Source: Cryptomeria japonica (lineage: Eukaryota > Streptophyta > Pinopsida > Cupressales > Cupressaceae). From it: a DNA stretch of 64,000 bases. The stretch lies in the NCBI RefSeq assembly GCF_030272615.1, contig NC_081413.1, forward strand, positions 25,166,966 to 25,230,965. Direction: 5' to 3'. The position numbers and the translations under genes were made by a program. Below, one piece after another: positions 44,451 to 55,022 of this stretch; position 1 is the stretch's first letter; every line of letters starts with the position of its first letter. The notes beneath the pieces are model-generated. The model saw only the letters and a program-made list of their open reading frames with translations, made no database searches and had not been told where the DNA came from.

Positions 44451-46117
44451 TGTAGCGTCGTAAATTGTACGCACTTGCTAGGGTGGTACAATTTCACACC
44501 TAGTTTAGCACCCGCCTTGGCGCATTTTGCATTCTGCATTGCATTTTCCCTTTAGCACTTAATTAATTAAATTAATTAGGTCTAAGGTTCTATTTTATCA
44601 TCTCCCACATCATAAAGTTGGGCCCTTTCATTAAAGTGTGCCCTTTTCATTTTATTCCTCCTATACATCATTTAATCAAAAACCCTAATTAGGTCCTATT
44701 TTGAACTTGGGGGCTTGGTTTCGAGGGTCAAAACATCTCGAAATCACCTGTAACTTCGGGATTCTCTCTAAAATCATCATATCCGACGGCCCTGAAAATT
44801 TGGTGAAAAGTTGTCGGGACCATGGCGCCCGGAGTGCACATGGTCCCGGACATTTTTCCCGAAATTTTAGGAGCGCGATCCAATCATAAAATAAAGCTTA
44901 ACCCCAAGAAATTGGCGGGATATTCAATCTCTAGGTCGGCCAAAAGTTGGAATTAAGACCTAGGGTTTCATATATAAGAGCTCTCTTTCTTCATTTGAAA
45001 GGATCGGAATTTTGGCTTTGGAGGACCTTCTATGCAGCGAAAGAGCAGATCTTTGAAGACTTCAATAACATTCAACATCCATCCATCAAGCATTCATCAA
45101 TTTCATTCATTTAGGGCTTGGGAGACATTGAAGAACAATAGGAGATTACCGACTGAAGATTGGTTTGTACTCCTCCCTTAAGGGTTGGGTATGATTTCAT
45201 GTTGTTTTCATGTCTTTGCATAAGCTTCAATATATCCTTTGTTCATGCTTTAGATCACTTTGCATCTTGATTTAGAGCATTTACATTATCATTTACAAGC
45301 AATTAGGGTTTACTTTCTAGGTTGCTCTAGTTTGCTTTCTTGCATTTAAGGACCTTGCACACACACTAGGTCTGCACACACAATACATTTTACAATACAA
45401 CTTGGCTATTCGTGGAGGTGGAAATCACCGAAGCGGGGGTTTGACTAAGGCAAAACCCTATATAGCCGCCCATACCCTTTTCAGATATAAGTGCAGGTTT
45501 CGGGACTCGGACGACGCCGCAGGTGACAGATCCGGGAAAAGCAGGTCAAGATAGCACTCCACACCAAATTGCAGAGCAAAAGACTAGGACAGGGGCGTGG
45601 GGCGCCCTGGTCCTGCCAGGACAGGGGCGCTGGGCGCCCTGGTCCCTGGGACAGGGGCGCTGGGCGCCCTGGTCCTCCTGACAGACAACATTTCCAGCAT
45701 TTTTGACAGCTTTTCCAGAGTGCAAAACAGCAGTTTCCGGAGCAGTTTCAGGGGTAGAATCAGGACAGTGGCGCCCGCGCCCCCGTCCCGAACATTTTCA
45801 GTCAGATTTTAACTCCGGGTACGCATTTGCATTCTTGTCTTGTCCTTGTGTTTACAGCTTTCCATTGTTTAAGTTCAATTCTGCAATCTTGTTATTAGTT
45901 CATACTTGCACTTTGGGGTTAGGGATTGAACTTGCATCATTCTATCTTTCAATTACAACAAAGGAATAGAAATCCTAATAGGTAGCCCGTGGCTCTCTCT
46001 TCCACAAAAAGAAGTAGCCAATTGTGTGATACCTCTAGGCTCTTTCGTATTCCACAAGTGTGTGGTTGAAAGTGAGATTAGGGCATGTTTGCTTAGTGTC
46101 ACTTTTTCTCCCACACA
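44451..46117 (+). repeat. 3' LTR, 1667 bp
   Basis: Same as the 5' LTR apart from scattered transitions and one extra copy of the 32-bp hairpin unit (three units at about 45590-45675 against two). The stem-loop GGACCATG..CATGGTCC is at 44817-44846. Confidence 0.95.
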
Positions 46118-46829
46118 ACAGCCTATAAACATGAATTAAGATTAGCATGCCACATAGCATCATATAAACAACAAAACCAACATAAACTTGTAATCATTGC
46201 ATCATGATCATACATAACAACATCATATACATCAAGTTTAATATCAAAATGATAAAATATTCAAGTATCATTGTTTCAACTTTCAACAATTTAAAGTTTG
46301 ATCATCAAATGGATTCTCTAATTCGGCATCCTCATTCTCCTCCTCCTCATCATTGACATTGACATTAGATGAATCAATGCCAATGCCAATGACACTTGCA
46401 CTTGCACTTTAAGTTTGCTCGCTATCTGAGTCATCAAATGCAACAAGCTGAGAAGTGAAATCATCCAAATCAGTATGTTTTGGCTCCATATCCCACATCT
46501 TCGTTTCCCCTTGCTTGTAGTCATGTTGCTTGTGTGAAATGAGCCAAGTTAATGTCTTAAAACTCACTTTTAGGGTCGTATTTTAATTTTTTATGTGGTG
46601 GAATTCAAAAAAAATTAAATTTTGCAAAAAAAAAATCCATTTTTGGGTTGTCAGACCCATGGGTTCGACCTAGGTCCTCTTGGGTTCGACTTGGGTCCTC
46701 TTGGGTTCGCCCTGGTTCGAACCAGGCTTGTGAATCACGAACCCTGTCCGAACCACAAGTGAACCGGACCCGAACCCCAAACCAAGACCGAACCGGACCA
46801 GTACCAGGGGTCTAGGGGGCCGAACCCGG

Positions 46830-47933
46830 TAACTCAGATTTCAGGAAAGAATTCCAAACTTAGCCAAAATTTTGATCATTTGCCTACTCTTCAACTTTTC
46901 TAGATTTAGAACTGGATATTCAAGAACATTATGCCATCAATGCTTTGCCAGTTGCCAGAGATAGACTTTCCAAATATAAACTTACTAAAAATAGTAAGTT
47001 CTTCCAAACACCCAAGGAGGGCAAATCGGGACATAGTGACACTTACTAAAAATAGACATTGCTAAAAATAGTAAGTTTGTTTAAATGCAAAATTAGGCCA
47101 ATCCGGGCCACAGTGCAACTTACTAAAAATAGTTAGTTCTTAGAATTCGCTCAAACTCCATTGGTAGCGTCCTTGAAGGGCTCTCATTTCAATGCTTCGC
47201 TCAAATTTCACAAAGCCCTAGGCTACTGACCTCATTTTTAAGTTTGAAGGATAAAAACCCTATAATAGACAATACATGCTCTCAGACTTAGCCAAAATCA
47301 TCTTCATTCATCCAAACACTGAATTCCTTGATCTGGAGCGCATTTCACCCTTGGGGAGGAATTTTTTCCAGACTCAGCCAAATTTTGGCTATTTCTCTTT
47401 CATTTCTTCATATTAGGTCTCAAGGTTATCTTGACACTTAGCCAAATATCCATCATTCCATTCCTCTACCTGTGCATTCTTTGTTTTATCATTGCAATAT
47501 CTTCCTTGGATGATGATATCATCCACTCAACAATTTCCTCTTCTCAACATCCAAAGTCTTTCTCCCCGCAATGTACCTGAAAAAGACAAGGAAACGTTGT
47601 GAAGTACAAATTTCAATCTAGTTCATAGTTAGCAAAATGCAAAGTTCAAAGGATAAAACAATAAGCACAATGCATTTCTCCATACATCAAAACTGTAATT
47701 CTCGACTTGATGACAATATTAAGACTGTATCCTGTCTAGGCTGTATATTCCTTAAGAATCCATTCCCTACTTAGTCATTTCATTACTTCCAAAGGCCAGA
47801 ATCCAGATCAAAAAGACCTCATAACTCATTCCTTAGGGTTGGGAGATGACATTGACCACAAAAGGCTTGGTCTATTCAGCAAAAAGAGGGGGTTCCCATT
47901 TGCAATGGGGCGATGTGTGAAAACATCACAACA
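46830..47933 (-). repeat. LTR (copy E) start, minus strand, TGTTGTGAT family
   Basis: The sense start TGTTGTGATGTTTTCACACA is at 47933, followed by a CCCCATTGCAAATGGGAACC block (47893-47910). It shares long stretches with copy D (TACTAAAAATAGTAAG hairpins at 46978-47130, then AACCCT..AAAATAGACAAAACA-like sequence). It probably continues at 37785 beyond the inserted elements. Confidence 0.55.
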
Positions 47934-48490
47934 TGTAGATCTGAACCTTTCTTCAGCCCTAATAGGTGGTGTTCAATCTTGCCAGCACCCACCATGTAAT
48001 CCACTTTGATTCAGGCCTACCATTTGATGCCTGGTTTCAAATGTAACCAGATCTGTTGATGGAGCTAGACCCATGTTAATCAGAAACTGGTTATTAGAAC
48101 TTGACTCAGCTGTTATGATTGGATTATAGCTATAATATTAAAATATTTAATATTATTATTAGTGTTAAAAAACACTGTTGTCACTTGAATTCGCTAATTT
48201 CAGACTGCTGAAATGTTGGGGACATGACACTTGACAGTTACATGCACTCTGCCCAAACCTGCAGCTCTGGAGTTCCCTATGGAAACCCCTCGTTTGTTTA
48301 TCTTGACTTGCCTTGGGAATATAAATCCAAGATATCTGTAATGCCAAAATCCAAAGAATTACTGCTTTCCATCTTTTGTTTCTTTTTGCTTTTAAAATTA
48401 GTTTAAAAAGTAACTTGTTTCTTTAAGAGATTTTTATACTTTTTGAAAATTATTGGAGTTGTAACCTGATATTGTTATACCTTCATGCAG

Positions 48491-48699
48491 GAATGGATGT
48501 TGTGACAGCTATAGCAGCTATTCCTACCTACAAGCCTGGTGAGCGCATCCGACAATTTAATGATTTGGCTGAATTTCTAGGGGATGAGAGAGCTCAAAAT
48601 GCTCGTAATATATGGAACCGTCCTCTTAAGAATATCTTCATAAGTTCCAGTGGGGAACTGAGAGTTGCAAAGCCATCTCTTGCACCAAGTTTACCATGA
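48491..48699 (+). CDS. CYP26-2-like: CYP26-2-like thylakoid cyclophilin, exon 2
   Basis: Follows the acceptor CTTCATGCAG. It completes the Gly codon split by the intron and continues M-D-V-V-T-A-I-A-A-I-P-T-Y-K-P-G. The family-specific tail 'RIRQFNDLAEFLGDERAQN' and 'WNRPLKNIFISSSGELRV' ends at TGA 48697. The tail is typical of the chloroplast CYP26-2 group and is absent from cytosolic cyclophilins. The exon has no stop or frameshift, so the gene looks functional if the 27.5-kb intron is spliced out. It is 27.5 kb from exon 1, and the protein would be missed or split by most automatic gene calls. Confidence 0.9.
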
Positions 48700-50606
48700 C
48701 TGTCAAATGGAATGGTATCTGGACTGTCAAGGACATGCATTTTGCCGAGTCTAGTCACATGTTCAGGTCTGTCAGCTATGAATAAATCTGGTGTGCCATC
48801 AGTGTGGTTGTACCCAGATAGATACCCTGCTGAGAAAAATGGAGACACTATACTTTGGTGAGATCTCATCGGGTTCTTTTCATTGGTAAATTCTGATAGT
48901 AAATTTGATTTTCATATTAACATTCATTATGCTTCTTAGACATTGTTTTGGTATTTTCTTATAGGCTTAATTGTTGTAGTTCTTCTTTCTCCATTGTTTC
49001 TAATCTTTCCAGTTACTTGTACTGTTAAGAGTTTTTGTAATAATAGTTTGTTAGAAGAGAAGTGAAGCAATGTGGGGCACTTTTCCCTGCTCTCATTTCC
49101 AGCTGACATGCTTGATTTTTAGAGACTGTTGATGGCTTGCTGCACTCAGAAAAGCATCCTCAGAAAGATGTGTTCCGGGTAAGAATTATTTTCTCTCCCA
49201 CCTATAAGTAATAACAAGGTCACATTATCTCACAGCCACAGCCTCAAATAAGCAAAAAATGCTTCTTCTAACACCCCCAATAGTATTGCTATTAACCAAT
49301 GCTTAAATTACCCCGAGTTTGTCCTGCAGAAAAAAAATTGCATGCACCTGCAATTAAGCTGCATTTTCTGTTGTCCATGTGGATCAGATTTGAGTATGTC
49401 TATCGTTTTTGAAGATAGACGTTATAAATTTTATTTATTTATATGTAAAGCTTTTGTTTGTAATTCTGCAAGATATTCTTTGATTCTGTATAATTTAAAT
49501 CCTTAATCAAATGCAACTGCTTATTCAAGTCCATGTAACTTAGTAAATGGCAAAAGAAAGGAAGTTAAAGTTCCAAGGGAATGCAATGTTTGGATACATG
49601 AATGTACTTAAGTGGAAGAGAAATTGCTTTTTTGAGGCAAGATTCTTGTTGAATTACCTTTATAATGCTGGATTTCATCATTGCCTTTGCCAAGCAATAT
49701 GAACTTCTATTTTTGAAGCCAGAATATTGACATAGGTGTATAACATCAAAGATGGGAGTACCATGTACTTAAAATTCTTTACATTGAAGCAATGTAAGTA
49801 AAGTGGTATAAAAGGGACTTACATGGAGAGCTTGGTATGCTGAGAGTTTTCTGGCATCATTTCGTCTATAGTTTCTCGTTTCTTTGTGGTTATCCAGTTC
49901 TTTGCATGTCAAGAGAGGGAAGTTATTCAAATATTTGGGATCGTCTTGTTGGAGCTTCCTTATGAAATCTTGTGTTTCCTGATTATGATATACTACAAAC
50001 TCAGATTGGAAGATTTTCTTTATCTCTCTCTGTATTTTTAATTTTTGGCATTGATCCAGGTTTATATCTGAAACTTATAAAGAAGTAAACTTATCATATA
50101 TTTGTGATTCTTATTGAATATTTCCATTCCATTGCTTGCTATTGGGATGTGAATCTTAAACTCAACTTTCATCATTGATGGCATAAGTGTGTTTAGCTGT
50201 GCTGTTTTAACAGTTTATTCCTCTCATTCTTTTGGCAGTCTATGGACTGCCATTCTCTAATGTATTTTTTTCCCTACATTGATTCAATATTAAAAAAAAC
50301 TTTCTTCATCTCTTATTAGATTTCATAATTCCCTAATGCTATAATAAACCCAAATGTACTAGGAGGCCTGTATTAACAATTGTGCCAAATTCGTTGCATA
50401 AATATGCAATACTAATAGATCTATTTTTATATATGTTACATGGTGTTTCTAGGGCAGGGATTGGTTTTGGGGGGACAACACGAAATATAAGGATTCATTT
50501 TTGGAGATGACTGGGGATGAGAGGTTTTTTTAAGATGACAAGGACGACAATTAAGAAAATAAGAATTTTTTCAATATACAAGAAATTTCAACTGTTCATA
50601 TAATAA
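48700..50606 (+). other. 3' UTR and downstream flank of the cyclophilin gene
   Basis: No further coding exon is needed. AT-rich single-copy-looking sequence with no repeat I recognise. The polyadenylation site was not located. Confidence 0.5.
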
Positions 50607-50622
50607 GTGTTGGCCATATAGC

Positions 50623-51990
50623 TGAGCATTCAGTCTATCAAACCTTGGTGGAAAGATTGGCATTGGTATCCCAACACATGCCTTTTTGCAATTATAAGCC
50701 CAAGTTGGGTTACCACTGGCTCATGCCTCATTTGCCTATGGTCCCGGCTTTGAATCTTCAGTGGTATTTGCAGTCGCTGCAGCACATATGGCCTCGCAGA
50801 TTTCAAACTATTTGGTCCAGCATTGTTGAACCTAAGCTCACTCGCTTTGCTTGGTGTGTTGTTTTTCAAGGCTTGTCGTTGGGAGCTCGGCTACGACACT
50901 TGGGAGTTCCTAACCCTCACTGCCTATTTTGTGGTCAACTAGAATCTTTCACTCACCTTTTCTGGTTTTGCTGTCGAGCTCAACATTTGTGGAATTGGAT
51001 TCATGATTTTTTTAAGTCTTTTCGGCCTAAGCCTTTCACTTGGCATATGGCTCTTCTAGGGGACGCCCCTCAGATTCCCTTTGAATTCACACAGATTTGG
51101 CATGCTTTCAAGGTGGAAATCCTCTTCACATTATGGAAGAATAGAAATGTTGTTTTATTTTCTCACAACTCTATTGATATTCATGTTTCGCTTTTTACTA
51201 AAGCGTGTATTTGTCCTAATGTGATGCTTCAGATTCAAGTGGAAGCCAACAAGGTTGCACTCAAGGTGGCCCACTTGAAAGTGCTCCTGAATCATTGGGG
51301 AAATGCCTCTTGTATGGTGGCACGAGGGCCTTCAGATCCTTCTGCCTCTTGTGACCGCTCTCCACCCCATGACTATTCTCCGCCCCGGGGCCGGCTACAA
51401 CTTCTTGTTCATAGCCCTCACAGGCCCAATTTCCTCGCCACTAGTTCGGTGGTGGTAGCAACTTCAATCGGCGCCACTCAACCTCTCTGCCATGTGGTGG
51501 CTCTGCCTTTGGGTGGGGTACGAGGGGGTGTTGACTTTTCTGTTCATGATGGTTCTGGCTGACTGGATATCGGCAAAGATAATACTAGGCTTTACTCTTC
51601 CAAAAAGTTCTCGTGGCTTGCTTTGGCTATTTCCCCGGCCAAGAAGGAGGATAATGAAGAGACAACTACTGATGAAGGGTGGTCCCTCTCGAACAACCAT
51701 CCAGACCCTACTGATGTATGGGGTCCCAAGGATGATCGTGATCCACTACCGCCTCCTACTGCCAATGCTTTAGCGACTTAGTGGTTTGTTTTTAGCTGTT
51801 TTTGTTTTTTTGATGTTTTAGTGCTATGTTTGAGCGTTGCCTGTGTTTTTTTAATGTTTTAGTGCTATTTCCAAGCATTGCCCGTATGACTCCTGAGGGG
51901 TGATCTTGCATCCCCCTACCTTTTTTTTGGATAGTGTACTTTTATTTAAATTTTAATGGAAATGTCTATTCATTAAAAAAAAAAAAGAAG
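50623..51990 (+). mobile_element. 5'-truncated LINE with poly(A) tail
   Basis: The open frame 50645-51562 is the end of a LINE ORF2. It contains 'WSSIVEPKLTRFAWCVVFQG', then C-L-F-C-G-x(6)-H-x(3)-F-x-C-C, the zinc-binding zf-RVT segment found after the reverse transcriptase in plant L1 elements. A low-complexity tail follows, and an A-rich run at about 51975-51986 closes the copy. Sequences at 50607-50622 and 51991-52008 are similar (GTGTTGGCCATAT and GTTTTGGTCATAT), probably the target duplication in decayed form. Confidence 0.75.
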
Positions 51991-52008
51991 GTTTTGGTCA
52001 TATTTAGC

Positions 52009-55000
52009 CAATAGGCTATTAGGGTGCAGTCCCATGAGGGGGCTTGAGCTTCTATTTTTTTTGGAAGAGGAGGTTCCATGAAGAAAAAAAAAATTGCTAC
52101 ATTGATTATTTGGAATTTTTTCCTAAAAAGTAGAAGCTCCTATTTTTTAGGCTTGCATATTTGAGCGAGTGAAAATGGGTGGGGCTGGAAATTGCCCCAC
52201 TAGCTTAGGGATGTTATGTGCCACTTGTCAAACATTTAAGTTTAGATTTCCATTAAAAATATGTTTTTGGAGAGAAAATGATTTTTTTAACTTGTTTTTA
52301 TCATTGCACATAGTATAGGAGACAAAGGTATTATATTCATGAGACCACTAGCTTCCATAAATTTTGGAGCTTAAATTTTTAAGCTAAACTCCACTACAAA
52401 ATTCATAGGACCAACAACTTTAAAATTTCCCTTAAAAATCTCAGCAACTCCAACTCTATTTTTTAGGAAGCGCCTGTCCATGGAACCCATCCTTATAGGT
52501 GGGACATAGCGATATCTCTTTTTTTTTCACCCACCACTTGAAAAAAGAATATTATTTCCTAGTATTTTTTTAATCCTACATCACATTGTATAGTATGTAT
52601 AGAAATATAATTTAATTTTTTATGATAAAAGTGTGTTACATAAAAAAATTTAGGGTAAGATTTTTTTTTGTTTTAATTTTATATACAGTGACTTTAAAAA
52701 ATTGTAAAGCATAAAGATTTATAATAACAAAATTTAAAAATATGGTCATATAGGCATTATTTACATTGGATTTTAAAATTTTAATGATAATTTATAATAA
52801 TACCAACACAATTTTAATGATACTTATTGATACCTTCTACCTTAGGTATTCTCAACTTTACATATCAATATTACAATATATATTTTTCATTTAAAAAAAA
52901 ATCTAACATATTTTATGTAAACTATTTATTTAACACATTTCTTTCTATTCATTGGAAATATAAAATTTGATTTAGAATATACAATTTAATAAAAAAAATG
53001 TTAACTATTGAATTTAATTTAAAATGTAGAGTTAAAAATAAAATGTCATACCTAATGTAAAAATTTAAAATCTAATATATACTATAAGATTAAAAGTCAC
53101 ACAAAAATGATTATAATAATGTTTTATTATTTTTAGTTTTTAATGATTCAGAAAAAGGACAATAAATTTAAAAAATAAAATGCTAAATATGAAATTGAAT
53201 TTTGATATGAAATATAAATTAGAAATGTTAAATCTTAGAATAAAAAATGTAGATTTCAATTAAAATATAATATAATTCAAAATTGTATGGTATAATTTAG
53301 AAAAGAAAAATACAAAACCTCAATAAGAATTTAATATAAATAAAAACAAGAACATCACTCATTAGTTTTTTAGTAAAAAAATTTAATTATTAAAATTTAA
53401 TTTTATTCAATTTATTATAAGAATTTTAAATTAAATGCATGAAATTTTTTGGTGAATGTACACTACTTCCACAAAATTGACTTATGTTTTAGTAATCATT
53501 TTTATTTCCATTTCTATCCAATTGGTGGTGGACTTACCAATTCATTTTATTTGTAGGAGGTTACAATGATTATGCTAAAAGTTATTCTTTGAGTTACAAA
53601 TTTTAAGAAGATTTTTTTTTAAATTATTTATATAATTTATAATTTAGAAATATCAATAGAAAAAAAATTATATTATTAAAAGTTGAAATATATTAAATAA
53701 TAATAAAAAGCTGCAAATTTGTAATTTTCCCTTATAGTATTAGTTTATATAGAATATTACTCAATCTAATATTTGTGTCTTTTCAATTTTTCGGGGGGAA
53801 AAAAGAAATACTTGACATGATAAAAATACATCCTCAATTAAATTAGTTATGTAGTCTTACATATATGGTGTTTTGAAATTTGTATAGGATCAATTTTCTA
53901 CTATTCAAAGAAACAAATAAAATATAATTAGTACTGACGTTCACACGGTAGCTTACATGCAATATAATTTTGCAGGCACATTCAAACTCCTTAAACTATG
54001 GCTACATTATTAATGGTAAATGCTATCATACTTATGTATGATGGAATTTTGAGCATGGATTGTAATGTCCAAATATTTGCTATCTTGAACTTTGGACATG
54101 GACCTAACTAGAACAATTAATATAAAGTAGACATATTTGATGGAGTGCACATACACAATTACAATTGAAACAATACTACACCTAATAGAATATACATAAC
54201 ACACTCAAAATGTCATTTTGTAGGAATCAATACCAAATGATGGCAAGGTCATCTTCAAAAGGCGAACATCAAAAACAAATATGACATATCAATGAACAAA
54301 GATCAAATCTATTCACTGTAATCTATTTCATACATTAATTATTTCCTTGCATTGTAAAAAGTACTATGTGCAATGAAGGATCCTAGGAGACTTATGAGCA
54401 ACCTCAACTATTGATTTATGTTTATTATGGTATACTACAAATTATTATCATTATTAAATCCAATTCTCACATTCTTTGATTTGTACCATCCAATATATTA
54501 TTTAACGCATTTTACTATTGCCATAACCATTGCACCTCTTTCTAGTGCAAGTGCTAGTCATTATCATAGTTTAAAAATTTGGAGACTTCCAAGTTCTTGT
54601 GAGACAAATCCCTAGCCGAGTTACTTGTGAGTCACTTTGGCTATGATTTTTTTTAAATTTCTCGACAAGTTTCTCAAGATTAACTTGTCCATTGATGAAA
54701 ATGATTGTCTACAACTCTAGGAAAGCATAAATTGCTTAAATTTTTTGTTCTTTAGTCTTCTATCTCTCACTCTTTCAATGTATTAACAACATTTAGTGTA
54801 TTTTCACTTGTTTTCAATGGATTTTGCATGATTTGATGAGTTTTCTTTTAGCAGTACTTAAATGTTCATACTTGTGTTTTTTTTTTTTTAATATTTAGTT
54901 TAGTTCTTCCTTTTTATTGAAATATTATATTATTATTATTATTATTATATTTTGGTCATTTAGCTAGTTACTAAGGTTTACATTTGTTTTGTTTATGATG

Positions 55001-55022
55001 GGCTTTGGAACTCAATTATTTG
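52009..55022. other. AT-rich intergenic DNA
   Basis: About 3 kb of very AT-rich sequence with homopolymer runs and an (ATT)n patch near 54930. I see no gene or clear element. Confidence 0.6.

Larger units (their letters stand above)
37934..46117 (+). mobile_element. Complete non-autonomous LTR retrotransposon (8.2 kb)
   Basis: Two direct LTRs (37934-39568 and 44451-46117), a priming-site motif, one ORF (39731-42847) and a polypurine tract (44436-44450) lie in the canonical order. The flanking five bases are GCAGC and ACAGC, a target duplication with one later change. There is no reverse transcriptase, RNase H or integrase, so it must borrow these from another element. By eye the LTRs differ at about 14 sites in 1.6 kb, all transitions, plus one 32-bp unit, which points to a fairly recent insertion. 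Confidence 0.9.
37786..46829. mobile_element. Probable small DNA element carrying the inserted LTR element
   Basis: Just outside the complete LTR element lie runs of GGTTCGGGTTCG-type words: 37800-37870 on the left, 46670-46815 on the right. In both, CCGGTTC/GAACCGG words occur in both orientations, as in the ends of some hAT-like elements. Removing the LTR element leaves about 0.85 kb. Exact ends and duplication were not found; this is a tentative reading. Confidence 0.3.
20992..48490 (+). other. Giant intron (about 27.5 kb) of the cyclophilin gene
   Basis: Donor GTATGG at 20992, acceptor TTCATGCAG at 48490, both in phase 1. The last 70 residues of the protein family are missing from exon 1 and are found, in frame, after this acceptor, so the two exons belong to one gene. 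Ordinary single-copy-looking intron sequence remains only at the two ends (20992-22110 and about 47940-48490); the rest is transposable elements. No intervening coding exon is needed, since the joined frame is complete. Confidence 0.85.

Noticed and set aside
50645-51562. Intact 305-codon gene
   Set aside because: It starts at a non-ATG codon and matches only the end of LINE ORF2; it is a truncated element.
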